DNA from: Adiantum capillus-veneris
Lineage: Eukaryota; Streptophyta; Polypodiopsida; Polypodiales; Pteridaceae
DNA length: 64,000 nucleotides
Assembly: GCA_014529385.2 (NCBI GenBank)
Contig: CM043967.1
Span: 79,009,278-79,073,277, forward strand
Reading direction: 5' to 3'
This document shows positions 22,695 to 35,112 of the stretch, piece after piece; position 1 is the stretch's first letter, and every line of letters starts with the position of its first letter. A program made the translations under genes and the position numbers. Below the pieces are notes generated by a model, which saw nothing but the letters and a program-made list of their open reading frames with translations, was not told where the DNA came from and did no database searches.

Positions 22695-23740
22695 ATGGCA
22701 AGTGTTTCTTTCCCCACGTTCAGTGGAAAGAAAGGAGAGGATCTCACCACCAACTCTTTGGATAATTTTGACATTGCTTGTGTCGTCTCCAACAAAGATG
22801 ACGACGCTTCACGACTTAGAGTTTTTCCTCTACTGATGAAAGTAGAGGCCAAGTCCTGGTATAATGCATTGCCCCAGGCTACCAAGAATGCACGGGATGT
22901 GTTAAGGGCTGCTTTTGTAAAGAGGTTTGGTGGAGGCACAACCTCAGAGAAGCTATGGCAGCTACTGACAGAATTAAAGTAGGGAGGTATGCTGGAGTAT
23001 GCCCCCTACGAGTCCAAATTTGTGGACTTATGGGAGAGATGGGTTTCCTCACTAGAGGAAGGCGAATGAGTGCCTAATTTCCTAAAGAAGGACTGTTTCA
23101 TTGCTGGTCTATGGTCGCCGCTTAGAGAGAAGGTGAAGGGAAGGTTTCCTGCAGCATATGAGTTGGCAGTCAAAGTAGCCTGTCTTAAAGACAAGAAGCT
23201 GCGCATGCAAGCAAGAGTAAACGTGTCAGAGGAAACAAGCTCGGCCCAGTGACTGCAACAACCAATAATAGAGTCCAACCACAGGAGGCATCAGAAGAGC
23301 AGCAAGACCTGTTGAGTCGCATCACCACCCAACTAGAGAGTTTATCTGTGCATCTGGTGCAGCAAGGGCATGCACATGGCAGGAATCCAAAACAAGGAAG
23401 AGGACAACGAAGGCAGAACCAAGAGTACCACTGTTACAACTGCGGGGAAGATGGCCATGGAATGTACTACTGCCCACACCCGAGGAGGCATAATTTCAAT
23501 AGAGGGGGGAGACAGAATCAGATCTCTCCGCCAAGAGCAAGACCACCACCACCTATGCAACCAGGACCAATCCCACCCGTCCAAATCCTTCGACCACCTA
23601 TACAACAGCAACCACCACCCCAACCTCTCATCCCGCCACTACCCCCACCACCTGCTGTGAACCAAGCGGTGAGTGTTATTAGCTTGGAGGCTAAAGGGAA
23701 GGCAAAGGTAGAGGAATCAATTTGAGAGAAGCACAAAGGG
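22695..23740 (+). pseudogene. Gypsy gag with CCHC knuckle
   Basis: ATG at 22695 gives MASVSFPTFSGKKGED, then a retrotransposon gag core with SWYNALP and AAFVKRFGG. Stops at about 22980 and 23068, plus a frame change near 23250, interrupt it. The knuckle CYNCGEDGHGMYYC (C-X2-C-X4-H-X4-C) lies at about 23432, followed by a Pro/Gln-rich linker. Expected to package element RNA if it were intact. Confidence 0.75.
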
Positions 23741-23989
23741 AAAGCGAAGGTAGAAGAAGTGGATCCTATGGGAGTGAAGCCTGCTAGGCACGAAGAAGCA
23801 TCTCAAAGAGAAGAGAAGATGAAAGGGAAGGGCGAGTCTAGCAAGCAAGTAGCTAAACCGCGACGGAAGATATACATCGTGGACTTCTCACTAGGTGAGT
23901 ATGCAAAACCCTATGACTTAGTTCAGGATGTGTTAATGCAGGGCCCAAAGATAACTTGGCCCCAATTACTCCACCTAGCACCACACCCA

Positions 23990-24531
23990 GAATGAGGAGG
24001 CAATGGACAAAAATGGTAAGTACCAGGAAATCAAGGCCCAGGATAGCTGGGGCTATCTCTGGGAGAGATCTCCATGACCTCCTACCAACCATGGACGCTC
24101 ACATCAAGGGGCAAAGAATCTCAAACGTCTACATAGATGGTGGCGCGTAAATATGCGTCATGAGTGAAAATATGATGCGCCATCTAGGTCTAGAGGTAAG
24201 TAGGCCGGCACCCTGCCGAGCCAAGATAGAAAACAATGTAAGAGTGAAATGCGTGGGCATTGTAAATGCGGTCAAAGTAAAAGCATTCAATACAGAAGTG
24301 GAGGTAGACATCTTCGTCATGCCACACAAAGGGGAGGTCTACCCCATCACTCTTGGGAGGCCCTGGCTTATGGCTATGGAAGCTAAACAAGATTGGAGCA
24401 CCGGGATGATTCAGATGAAGGACGCTAAAGGGAAGTCCATATTCTACGACATGAGGACTCGAAAGCAGCACAACATGATCTTGGAGGCTTCAGAAGATGA
24501 GTCCACCAGTGACTACTCGTCTACCTCATGA
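23990..24531 (+). pseudogene. Gypsy aspartic protease
   Basis: VYIDGGA near 24129, then TAA, then ICVMSENMMRHLGL. The frame from 24160 continues through FVMPHKGEVYPITLGRPWL, the retropepsin C-terminal LGRPWL signature. The active triad reads DGG where many plant elements have D-S/T/G-G. A stop inside the active-site region disables it. Confidence 0.7.
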
Positions 24532-24573
24532 GAAGAGACGACCATCACCGACGGAAGTGATAGTAGCATCGAA

Positions 24574-25834
24574 GTGATGGGGGTCATTCTTAAAGACCCA
24601 AACAGATTGACACAATCTAAAACACCCTTGAAAAACCAAGAGGGATCATCAGGTATGCAGTCCTTGGAGGATGCAGGTAAGCTACAAAAAATGCTCTCAA
24701 ATGAGTTAACCAATGAAGAAAGGAAGGAGTATGACTCCATGCTAGGTAACTTCACTACTTTGTTCATTGATGGCTATGATAAGACCATAGGAATTACAGT
24801 AGTGCAACACCACATAAAACTCAAGGAAGGTAGTAAACTTGTAGTACAAAAGCTCAGAAGACTTGGAGTAATCCAACAAGAGGCACTTCTTAAAGAAGTG
24901 AGAAGTTTGCTACAAGCAGGTTTCATCTACCCCGTCGAAGACTCAGAATGGGTCTCCCCAGTAGTAGTCACACCAAAAAAAAATGGTAAGTGGAGAGTCT
25001 GTGTGTATTATAAACCTCTTAATGTAGCCACGAAGAGGGATCACTTTCCCCTCCCATTCCAGGATGGAATACTCAATTGTGGCAGGTCACGAGCAATACA
25101 GAGTGTGTGATGGCTACTCGGGATACTTCCAGATTAGCATTGCGGAGGAAGATCAGAAGAAGACAACTTTCATCACGCCCTGGGGATGTTTTTCCTACAG
25201 AGTGATTCCGTTTGGCCTCACTAACTCCCCGGCCACATTTCAGCGCTATGTGACTTTTGTTTTCCAACCCTACTTTGGAACATCAATACGGGTTTTCATA
25301 GATGATTTTTGCATCTATAGTTCAGGAGCCCTTCATTTAAGCAAAGTCTATGATGGCTTAACCAGGATGCAAACCTTGGGTGGCCAGCTCAACGTGGATA
25401 AGTGTCACATTGGTGAAAACAAAGTCACTCTCCTTGGTCATGTAATTTCAGCAAAAGGGATTGAGACTGTTCCTAGCAAAATTCAAGCCCTGGTATCTTG
25501 GTCGTCACCCACCACCGCTAAGCAGCTAGTTTCTTTCCTTCAGAAGGTAAGATACTTAAGCAAGTTCATTCACTTGCTATCTCAAGTGGTCCTTCCCCTT
25601 CAACAACTCACCCAGAGGGATGTCTTCTCATGGAGTGAAGAGAATGAACAGCAGTTTACTGAGGTAAAGCAAATCCTAGCTAAGCTTCCCACTATTTCAC
25701 CTCCTAAGTGGGACGAGCCATTTTATGTGAACCCTAGTGTGGGAAGTGATACACTCGGAGCCGTGCTAATGCAAAAGGACCCCAAAACTTCTTTCATGCG
25801 TCCTATTTACTTCTCTAGTCGTGTCATGACCCCA
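24574..25834 (+). pseudogene. Gypsy reverse transcriptase and RNase H start
   Basis: Frame 1 (24574-25110) has SEWVSPVVVTPKKNGKWRVC. A frame change near 25070 leads to frame 2 with YSGYFQISI, TFITPWGCFSYRVIPFGLTN, the catalytic block FIDDFCIYS, LLGHVIS, and the thumb and connection region. The RNase H start (FYVNPSVGSDTLGAVLMQ) has Asn where the first catalytic Asp is usual. The frame ends at the junction with copia sequence at about 25834. Confidence 0.85.
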
Positions 25835-26231
25835 TGAAACAAAAACCACTTGTGGACACTCTCGTGTCAAAACAACCAGCCCAATATGAGTCTGAAAAAG
25901 CATGTAAGTCTGGCCGCAATGATCCCCCCTTGGGATAAAACAAGACAAGATGTAAAGTGCCACTAAGGTAGTGGAAAATCCTCTTGACAGCCTGCCAATG
26001 CTTAGACCCTGGGCTATGCATAAATCTGCTGACCTGTGAGACTGCAAACTGAATATCCGGCCTCGTGTTGCATACATAAATGAGGCAACCAACAACATTT
26101 TGATAAAGAGTGACATCAGCAGAATCGCCAGCATCATGTAGACTCAACTTCAAACCTGTTTCCATGGGAGTGGCAATAGGTTTGCAATCCTCAAGTCGAT
26201 ACTTACATAGCAATGTCTCTATGTAACTTTT

Positions 26232-27263
26232 CTAACACAAGGCAATACCACCACCACAATGCTTAAACTGTACACCCAAGTAATGATGCAACAACCCCAA
26301 ATATTTCATCTTGAAAGTGGCATTCAAATCAGCCTTAAATTCAGCAATATGTCTCTCATTTGGTCTAGTGATCAGCAAATAAAGAACCACAATGAGGAGT
26401 ACATCACCCTCACGCTTTACATACAATGTGCTTTCTGTTGGACTGTTACGAAAGCCTTGTTTGACCAAATGAGTGTCAGCTTTATCATACCAAGCACGAG
26501 GAGATTGCTTCAACCAATACAAAGCCTTGTTACATTTGCACACTTTGTCCTCTTGTCCTTTTATGACAAAACCGCGAGGCTGCGTTACATAAACTTCCTC
26601 AAATATGTCACCATTAAAGAAAGAAGTAACAATGTCTGATTGATGTACATCCCAACCAAAATGAGCTGCCAATGCACATAGAAAACGCACAGTAGTCATA
26701 CGACGAGTGGGAGCAAAAGTTTCTTCATAATCTATGCCTTTTTGCTGTGCATAACGCTTTGGAACAAGTCGAGCCTTATGGCGATCAATCTCACCATCCG
26801 GCTTGCGTTTCAACTTGTAAACCCACTTTGTACCAATGGCCTTTTTGCCAGGAGGCAAATCACATAAAGTCCATGTGTCATTTTCTATGAGTGCATCATA
26901 TTCTGATTGCATGGCAGCAATCCAATTTTTTAAATTCTGTGCTTCATCAAAAGACAGAGGCTCCTCAACATCATGTAAGCTAGACACAGCCAAATCATAA
27001 CAATCTGATGCATAAGATGCATGGCGAGAGCCTGAACGAGTATGACTAGACAAAGGTGCATCCAATTTACTGTCACGCAAAGTGTGCACCAGCCATTTTG
27101 GCATACCGCCAGCCTGCTCATTTTCAGCCCTTTCCTCATTAAGTACATCATGTACATCTGCATCAGTAATAGGCTGATCTAAAACATTTTCAGAAAGCCC
27201 CATAGGCTGTACAGTTGCCTCATTGGAACTTACATTCGTATTTTCACCACTCAAAAGAGGCAA
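26232..27263 (-). pseudogene. Copia RT domain lacking the YVDD catalytic triplet
   Basis: The frame includes [61 protein letters not shown] and ALYWLKQSPRAWY, the standard copia RT series. Where copia RTs read VLYVDDLLI, this one reads VLYLLI: nine bases encoding VDD are missing and the frame is kept. RT activity would be lost. RNase H follows in another frame at 26213-25835. Confidence 0.85.
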
Positions 27264-27281
27264 TAAAGTGTCATAAATGTC

Positions 27282-28240
27282 CTATGAGCTTACATTACTG
27301 TCTCTAGTACATGACAGCAAGGGCTGAACAAAATCTTCCACAAACACTACATCCAATGAAACCAGAATGCGTTTTGTTTGCAGATGATACAACCTATAAC
27401 CTTTTCTTTCAGCACTATAACCAACAAAAATACATTTGACAGACTTATCATCCAATTTTCTGCGCTGCACTTGTGGAACCAAAGCATATGCCAAACAGCC
27501 AAAAACACGCATGTACTCAATAGAAGGCTTTCTATCATGCCATGCTTCATATGGAGTAATAGACTGCAAAGCTTTCGTAGGACACCTGTTAAGTACATAA
27601 GTGGCACACATGATGGCCTCAAGCCAAAACGAATGTGGCAAAGCTTGACTTTTGACCATACATCATGCCATTTCTGGCAGTGACCTGTTTTTCCTCTCAG
27701 CAATACCATTTTGCTGAGGTGTATAAGGCATTGTACATTGGTTTTTTATCCCACGACTAGCAAGAAATGCATTAAATTCATGAGACATATACTCCCCCCC
27801 TCGATCGGAACGGAGGGTGCCCATAGTACATTTCGAGACATTTTCAACCATAGCCAGAAATTGTTTGAATCACATAAAAACTTCGAACTTCGCTTTAAGT
27901 GGAAATACCCATGCATGCCTGGAGTAATCATCAATGAAAGTCACGAAGTACATGTAATTGCCCAAGGACGGAGTTTGCATGGGCCCACAAACATCACTAT
28001 GCACAAGATGCAACTTGCATGTGACCCGGACTGAACCATCCTTTGGAAACTTAGAACGTTGCATCTTACCCAAAATAAAGCCTTCATAAACATGTTTGAC
28101 AGGTGCTTCAAGAGCCCGCAAAGAAGCAACCGTATCAGATTTCTGCAAACGCAGCAAACTGGCAAAATTTAGATGACCAAAACGTGCATGCCAAAGTTTT
28201 GCATCTGAAATAGCCCTTGAATCTGCAACAAAATTTGAAA
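27282..28240 (-). pseudogene. Copia integrase
   Basis: Pieces in order are the pre-integrase segment (KLWHARFGHLNFAS), HSDVCGPMQTPSLGN and FIDDYSRHAWVF, then LRSDRGGEYMSHEF, YTPQQNGIAERKNR and the C-terminal GCLAYALVPQ, KCIFVGYS, KGYRLY. The DDE residues are visible across the HSD, SDRGGEY and NGIAERKN blocks. Stops break it into four frames. Confidence 0.85.
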
Positions 28241-28244
28241 AATT

Positions 28245-29775
28245 TTATCCACACTTGTCATACAAAGTGAGCTTATACAACCCACGACACAAAATCCTAG
28301 ATGCAACAATTTCATCAACAAAACTGAGATCATGAACTGTACATCGGTCATCCACAAAATTGACTACAAGTCTAAGTCTAGCAAGTGCGGATACAGACAA
28401 GAGATTCTTCTTGATCCCAGGTACATAAAGTGCATCAACAAGTGTGAAAGAACTGCCATTAGCATCAGTAAGCACAATCTTTCCAACTCCCTGAACTGGA
28501 TAAGAGGCATTATTGGCACAAGTGACTGAATTCCCATGAGGGACAGACTCGAGAGAGGTAAACAATTAACGATGTGAGGTAATGTGCTTTGTAGCACCAC
28601 TGTTGAAATACCACACATGTGAATCTGCAGCAACTGACAAGCATGCATCATGGAAAGCAGGATTGTAAGTGCACTCTGCGCTAAAAGCCCATTCTACATC
28701 AACATCTGCATTACAGTCTCCTTTCACAGAAGACTAAAAAATGACTTCATTTGTAGTGGAACCAACATTTGCAGTGGAGCCACCCTCTTTCTTCTTAGCC
28801 TCTTTGGCCTTCAACTTAAGACACGACTTGATCAAGTGATCATTAGCTTTACAGTAACGGCAAAGCATCTTCTTTTTGCCCTTATCACCAGAATTGCCAG
28901 ACGAAGTGCTGCCAGTAGAAGCATTAGGAACAATATTTTTGCCGCTTGCAGCAGAACCATAAGAAGTGGCTGCATTGCTGTTACCACCCTTTCTTTGAGA
29001 AGCAATAAAAGCCTGTTCAACTGCACGCTGCCTAGTCTTGTTTTTTCTGGAAAGGGACTCTTGCAACGGCAATGTGCATAATGCATCAAACTTGACAACT
29101 TCAGGATTTCCTTGGGTTATAAGTCTCCAAGTACTAGCAAAAGTCTGGTAAAAATCTGGTAAGGCATCAAGAACAATCTGCACAAGGGAGCTGTCTTAAA
29201 TGACTTCACCTACAGAAATAAGTTGCTCATTGATATCCTTGACACTAGCAAGGAAAGTGTCCATATCATCTTCCTCATGCATAATCTTCGACTCTAGCTC
29301 TTTACACAGCAAAGCAATTTTAGCCTCATTGAGACTTGCATAAAGGCCAACCAAAATATCAAAAGCCTGTTTTGCACATTTTGCTGAGCGGATGTGAGGA
29401 ACAATGGTGCGCTTTACAGATAATGCAATGAATGCATGAGCCTGCGCATCCTTAACATCCCAACGAGCTTGTTCTGCTATAGGCAGAACAACTCTAACAG
29501 CAGGCAATCCTTGCAGCAAGACCTGCAACATCCTCAACATCGCCTACATCCTCAGAACTAGGACATACATCAATGCCCTGCAAAATGTTCAAGACGCCCT
29601 TTGACACAAGAACATGTTTCATCATATAATCCCACATAGGGTAGTTGTCCCCATCCAACCTGTCCTCAGCAGAAAACATCTTGAAAACAACTGTGTTGTT
29701 GTTGTCGGGGATGGTAAATGCTGCACCTAATGTGAAAACTGCCCGAAAATAGGAGAAACTGAGCAAAAACAACAC
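28245..29775 (-). pseudogene. Copia gag-protease, copy 2
   Basis: The gag start reads IPDNNNTVVFKMFSAEDRLDG. The knuckle CRYCKANDHLIKSC (CCHC) is intact. The protease start reads FNSGATKHITS, so the catalytic Asp is Asn, and a TAA follows in the same motif region. The paired copy in unit 2 retains FDSGATKH. Confidence 0.85.
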
Positions 29776-30071
29776 ATGCTATAGCACAAACCGCAGAAGA
29801 CTATAGGACACCTATTATGCAAAAAATGGCACTGATAGAAATTCTACACAAAATGATGAAATTGCGTGTGTAGACCTACCTATAGTGGAAACGGAGGCCG
29901 AAATGAGCCCAAATCGAAAATCTGAGCAGACCGAGCTCTATGACCCCCCCGAAGTATTTGTCGACCTACGAACGCTCGCCAAAGCTCACTGAAATCGGAG
30001 AAAGTGAGCTAACATGTACTGGAGCAGCTGGCGACTAAGCCTGGGAGGACGCAACGTGCTCTGATACAAAT

Positions 30072-30296
30072 TGTTGGAATTAGGGTTGCAGAGAAACGCA
30101 CACAGCTTGGAGAAGACAAAGGAAGCTCAAGGCACACAATAGAGTGTATTACTTAGTGTGCAATGGAAAGATGGATAGCCCTACAGTGATGGGCGTATAT
30201 ACAATGCTCCGGGGAAAAAACCTCCTAAAGAGGGGAAAAATGCCCCGGCGGTCCTAGTGTGTTCACACACATCACTACCACATGTATATGGTAACA
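30072..30296 (-). mobile_element. Copia family A 5' LTR (copy 2)
   Basis: 225 bp, TGTTGGAATTAG...TATGGTAACA on the plus strand, flanked on the left by the altered Met-type primer site and on the right by target duplication GAAAT. Confidence 0.9.
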
Positions 30297-30301
30297 GAAA
30301 T

Positions 30302-31326
30302 TGGAAGTGGAGGGCATGGGATCCTACAATGTAGAGTGGCACATGGCTGGAGACCTAAAAACCTTGAAATGCATGTACAACATTTTCAAAGGACGAACAA
30401 GCAAAAGCCCTTGCTTGTTTTTCATGGGAGGGGTTCACATCCTTGACAAACCATTTTGGAGAAGAGCTCCGGATAGGCATCTGCACGACCCTAACTTTCG
30501 ACCCATTTTGGATATCCCATTATCTAGAGTACACATATGCACAATGCATGCACTTTATAGAATAATAGAAAAACTAATGCTTCTCTACATTTGTTTTGCC
30601 TAAACCACTTGACCTCTCTCTGCAAAGCAAAGGGCAATCTCGGCCTTAGAGAGACGGCCTTTAAGCTAGAGCAGGATGAGAAGAGATCAAAAAATAGACA
30701 AGGTGTTCCAAAGAAGCTGTCCATTGGTGGTGTGAAATCTCGACTCTTCTTTTCAGTGCCCACCATTGGGCGACGCAAAAGCCAAATTGCACAAGAAAGG
30801 CAAGCATTACGATACAACAGGTGGAAAAATCTGCACAATGTTGTAGTTGACCATACAGACAATGGTGCAGAAAGGACTCGCAAAGCGAAGGTATGGAAAC
30901 CTTGGATGCAATATTCAAGTTCTGCAAATTGAACTCATGGACTGATGGCGACTATACAAAATTCCAAGAAGCTGTGGAGACCTTCCACAAGACATTCATA
31001 AGTGCGTGGATAAATCAACATATTACTCACTACATGGTACTGTAATTGGTTTGATGACATGATAATCTTTTGAATTGCAAATACTCATCCTTAATAATGT
31101 ATGGATGCTTTGTGTGCAACACATTATTTGTAATCACATGCCTTGGTTTGCAAGGCAACCTGGAAGCTTGGGTGTTTGGTCTACACATGGCATGGAAAAA
31201 ATCCACTACCAAGCTCGTACTGGTTATTTCAGTCACACTCAACATCGAGGTGGTGCGGACAAAGCAAATAGATTAGAGGAACTACACCAATGGACGTTGG
31301 AAAGGGGGAAGAGGGAGAAAACCTAG
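30302..31326 (+). pseudogene. Right half of host gene split by copia (unit 1)
   Basis: Reading resumes exactly after the target duplication (LEVEGMGSYNVEWHMAGD), in phase with the left half at 43642-44576. It continues with DLKTLKCMYN, CLFFMGG, FRPILDIPLSRVHICTMHALYRIIEKL, a Lys-rich stretch, and after a probable intron HGMEKIHYQARTGYFSHTQHRGG. Similar EKSHYQA...H.GG endings recur in uncharacterised eukaryotic proteins that may be transposon-derived (from memory). Stops and frame changes (for example after IEKLMLLYICFA) show decay. Function is unknown. Confidence 0.5.
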
Positions 31327-33475
31327 CACACTCCAAACTTGCCTCTCTATAGCCCAGGGATTAACCCGCACCCCTAACCACACAAAAACTAACACACACG
31401 CACACTTTCTGCCAACCTTCACTGCATAGCTTACTTTCGAGCTTTCTTGGCTACACACAATCACTTATAAACTCCAAGCATAATTGGCTCGACAACACAC
31501 AACCATAACTACTAATGCATATCACACTCATCAAATCTGCAAACACACAGTAAGCTCGCCCAACCTCTCTCTTCCTCTCTCTTTGCACACACACACTCAC
31601 AGACCCGGAGCCACAGCTACCACGCACGCTATGCACAAGACGAGACGAGCAGACAATAAGATTGTAGCCGAATACAAAATAACTCAACCAAACCATACAT
31701 ATTCACTACATAGCCATAACTCGGATATAACAGCAGGGTTGACAATCCCACACACTTCACCATATGGCACGCCTTGGCGGTCTCTCCTTTCCTTGATCTT
31801 CTGTAGCCGTCCAGGCTCGTTGGCGGTCTCGTTTATTGCATAGAGCTCAGCCCCTCCTCAAACTGATGGCGCCCTCAGCCAAACCCAACCTGCCACCCTT
31901 GGCGGCCTCCCTCTTGCATGCCCTTGGCCTTTAACTGTCCTTATAGATGGTGACCATCAGTTCCTCAATCCTGTGCTCTGCAATCCATGCTTACTGTCGA
32001 GTCCACTACATATGACCAAGTCTTTCACGTACTTTCCTTGCCTTTGTAAACCCCAATTAGCACTGGCTCCTCCCTCTTCTCTATAGCATGCAACCCCTAG
32101 CTGCACCTTATCAACCTTGAAGCCCTTGATCACCTCTCTACTCCCTTCTGCACATGGTGGCCTCCTCCAACTTGAGGCCTTTGATCGCCTGCTAGTACAA
32201 CCCCAAGAGCTCCTTTTTTTTTTGCTCGCATCCCAGCTCACCTCAATGTGGAACTTCTGCAGCGCTCTTAAAAAGCTCCCTTAACCCCTCATACCTGAGG
32301 TCCTCAGCTCTCCTCTTCTGCACTCAGCCAACCTCTTGGCGCTTTCTTGCTCACGCCATGGCGACCCCGGACCTTGTTGTTCATGAACTTCTTCAACGTG
32401 GGGCTCTTGGCCTCCTCCTTGGCTTCTCACTGATGTCCTCAGCCCCTTGATGTAGTAGCCCTTTCAACTGCAGGTTCTCTGCAGGTCACATAGTAGACTC
32501 CTCTGCACGCTGGTTCCCTATAATAGCTCCCAATTGTCGAGCTTCATTGATATTCAAACATGAACAAGCATTCTACATATATCAAGGCACCATTCGGTGA
32601 AAAATCCACCAACCTTTAGCATCCATAAGCATCATGATCTAGCAAAGCCTTCGAACTGCATTTGACTTGTTAAATGTCCCATTTGGGATATACATCCCAA
32701 TAAGTAGAGTGTTCTGCAGACATCTTTCTCAAAATCCCATATCATAAACCTCACAACACTTTCCAACATCCCTTGTCTTGTTCCCAATCTTGTGATAGCA
32801 AGAAACACTTGCAGTTTCGACTAGAGAATGCTCCATCTCTGTGTACCTGTCTCCTAGCTGCATCAAACACCTGTCAAGGTCCGTGTCATTTGCCTGCAAA
32901 CTGTCATGCCTGGGCTTCTTGCACTTCCATAGGCCGACCATCTTCAAGTGTACCAACGTATAAAAAAATAATGCACAGGTCACATCGCAAGGAACAAGTC
33001 AAACAAAGTCAGATTGGCCATGCGGTGAGATTAGCCAAAAAAGGACAAAGAAAGGAGATATGGGAGTTATCGTCTACTGCTAGATAGCATGCAAATTGAC
33101 GGCTACAAATAGAGCACGTGGGAAGGGTTTGGACAACACCGTTGCAAGTTATGCCATAACTCTCCTCCATAGCAGGATCCAAACAGCAAACTTAATGTAT
33201 CTAGAAGAATTGATATAGTTTCAGCTTTTCATATTGTGAATGATGATTGCAACAAAATTAAAAATGTGGCAAGACATTGATACTCTATCATTTCAGCTTT
33301 TCATAATGTGAATGATGTTTGCAACAAAAAAAGTACATTGCAAGACATTGTTACATAATCAATCTAACATCAATGCATAAAACAAGTACGTTCTATTTAT
33401 CTCTAGTTATCTAGAGATGATACAAAATTTCTAGCCTTTTTCTCCTATCTAAAGGGCCCCCTCAACCTGCGTAGC
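31327..33475. other. Non-coding part of unit 1
   Basis: Contains CT- and CA-rich stretches and no convincing gene. A 72-bp tandem pair starting TTTCAGCTTTTCATA lies at about 33219 and 33291. Short frames here also occur in unit 2 only because the units are near identical. Confidence 0.45.
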
Positions 33476-33737
33476 CTCTTCTATAAGTTTGATGATTGGA
33501 TGCTTTTGTTTTAGCAGATTATGTTTTTCATATTGTAGAAAAACTGGCATGGGTCACCGATTCCACAAGCTAGACCATACGCATCATGTGATAAAAAGTA
33601 GCGACTGTGCAGGCCATACATGCCAGGCCCTACACCAAAATTTGAGACGACTGCTTGCTTGTCTAGCAGCATCACCTTGTCTGCATTCCATCTCATGGCC
33701 GTGCCCCTAGATATCTTAAGAGTGTCTTCAATACAAA

Positions 33738-33965
33738 ATGAGGGAATTTAGCCTTGTCCTCGAAGAAGCTGGAATGGAAGTAGAGGAAGTTTGGAGGGTT
33801 CAAATTCGCCAAGTAATGACCAAGGGAGGAATTCTTTCCCAAGTCTCCTTTACCTTATACACGGGGACGAGGAATGAACTTATCATCATACACTATGAGC
33901 TACGAGAAATAAAAGCCAAGTGTTGGTATGTGCACATGAAACTCTCATACGAGGAAGAAAAATAA
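33738..33965 (+). CDS. Small hypothetical frame, 75 codons
   Basis: ATG-initiated MREFSLVLEEAGMEVEEVW... ending KLSYEEEK, with a matching frame at 55635-55862 that differs by about one residue. It overlaps the minus-strand unknown gene region, possibly one of its introns. No domain is recognised. It could be chance. Confidence 0.25.
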   Translation: MREFSLVLEEAGMEVEEVWRVQIRQVMTKGGILSQVSFTLYTGTRNELIIIHYELREIKAKCWYVHMKLSYEEEK

Positions 33966-34074
33966 TATTTATAGAGTAGTATACCTTCTGATTTTCATCT
34001 TCTTCGAGTAATGCAAAATTCCATAAGTCAAGTGTACTCTCGTTTGCAGAGGATGAGGAAGGCATCAATGTTGT

Positions 34075-34921
34075 TTATGGAGCAGTTATGCCCATCTCTG
34101 TGATTCGAAGCCTTTCCTGTACCACCTTGAACTCCGACTCCGTTGGAAGCATCACGGCACATGCAACTGTATCCTTGTATATCATTGCTAGTGCCTCTGT
34201 TGGTTCAATAAAATCACCCGCTACTACATGAGCATCCATGACAAAATACTTGTCATTGGCAGGGTCAATTATATCATCATACTCTTGTAGATTTTGAGCA
34301 ACTAAAGCAAGGCAACAATCCTCTCTCAAGTCAAATAGTTCCATGATGTCATTAAGAATTACATTATGATGATCACTGATAGGGACGGTTGGGAGAATAT
34401 TTGTTGGCAAATCTCCCTCTGGCAACTGAAAACCTTTTGAAACACACAAAGCACCACTTGGTGGTTGCGCCAACTCGTCACCAGTGATCGAATGGTGACT
34501 GCTCTTGGCCTCCTCTGCTGTGTCACGATGATCGTCTAGATTAACATTCAAAAAGAGTATGAACCCAGCATAGTATTCTATAACTCGACAATCTTGATTA
34601 TGTACGGGACATCTGATGTTATTCCTGCGAGACTACAGTGTCAATTAGAGGCTGCTCCTGTAGAAAATATCTTTCTTTCAACCATCAAAATTGATATCCT
34701 TTCATATGAACATATCGACAACCATCAAACTCAAATGTGTTGTTGATCGTCTGTTGCTCGTATGTCTGATGAAACTCTGCAAGGATTTGTGATGCAGAAG
34801 CCAAAAACTCTTGCAATGAGAAGGCAAGGTTGAAAACAGGTTTCAATTGTTTCTTCCGCTGTTGAACCAGTTCTATAGAGAAAATGGTAAAGCTTGTCTT
34901 TGGGATCTGAAAGGGATCCAT
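34075..34921 (-). pseudogene. Unknown acidic protein gene, unit 1 copy (promoter deleted)
   Basis: ATG 34921 opens MDPFQIPKTSFTIFSIEL with a basic helix (QQRKKQLKP). TGA at 34685-34687 interrupts it where unit 2 has TCA. After a probable intron the frame RCPVHNQDCRVIEYYAGFIL runs into NLDDHRDTAEEA and on to the stop at 34075, ending RITEMGITAP; this junction is open here but frameshifted in unit 2. The TATA region seen upstream in unit 2 has been deleted. No family is recognised. Confidence 0.45.
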
Positions 34922-35011
34922 TTGTGGAGAGCGGTAAGAAAACTTGGGTTGTTGGTTAGGGTAAAGGTAAGAAAGGACCGGCTAACACTAGGGAGTATGA
35001 AGGGGGGAATG

Positions 35012-35013
35012 AC
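35012..35013. other. Deletion junction in unit 1
   Basis: Unit 2 positions 56909-58026 (1118 bp) are missing here. The unit 1 sequence GGGAATGA joins directly to CAACGCGATAAGGAG, the last arm of the hairpin array, so the array existed before the deletion. Confidence 0.8.
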
Positions 35014-35112
35014 AACGCGATAAGGAGTCAACTTTTGCAACCTAACCTTCTCATTGCTCAATCTTCTTCTTATTCTTTTCCACAATGCTTTCCAATGAAA
35101 ACACTTATTTCC

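Larger units (their letters stand above)
21513..25834 (+). mobile_element. Ty3/gypsy element, plus strand, truncated in RNase H
   Basis: Order is primer-site-like TGGTGCCCCCAC at 21513-21524, an extra leader ORF, gag, protease, RT and partial RNase H. It is cut at about 25834, where sequence switches to minus-strand copia family A. Gag, protease and pol frames carry several stops, so it is inactive. Confidence 0.85.
25835..30296 (-). mobile_element. Ty1/copia family A, copy 2 (unit 1)
   Basis: Minus-strand order from the right is 5' LTR 30072-30296, primer site (altered, GATACAA), gag about 29775-28740, protease, integrase, RT and partial RNase H. RNase H end and 3' LTR are lost at 25835. 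The right flank GAAAT (30297-30301) matches the left flank of the paired copy in unit 2 (44572-44576), so it is a preserved target-site duplication. Multiple stops and frameshifts make it inactive. Confidence 0.9.

Noticed and set aside
31957-32241. 94-codon Ser/Arg/Lys-rich minus frame in the duplicated spacer
   Set aside because: No homology pattern, and the unit 2 counterpart is shorter; conservation merely reflects recent duplication.
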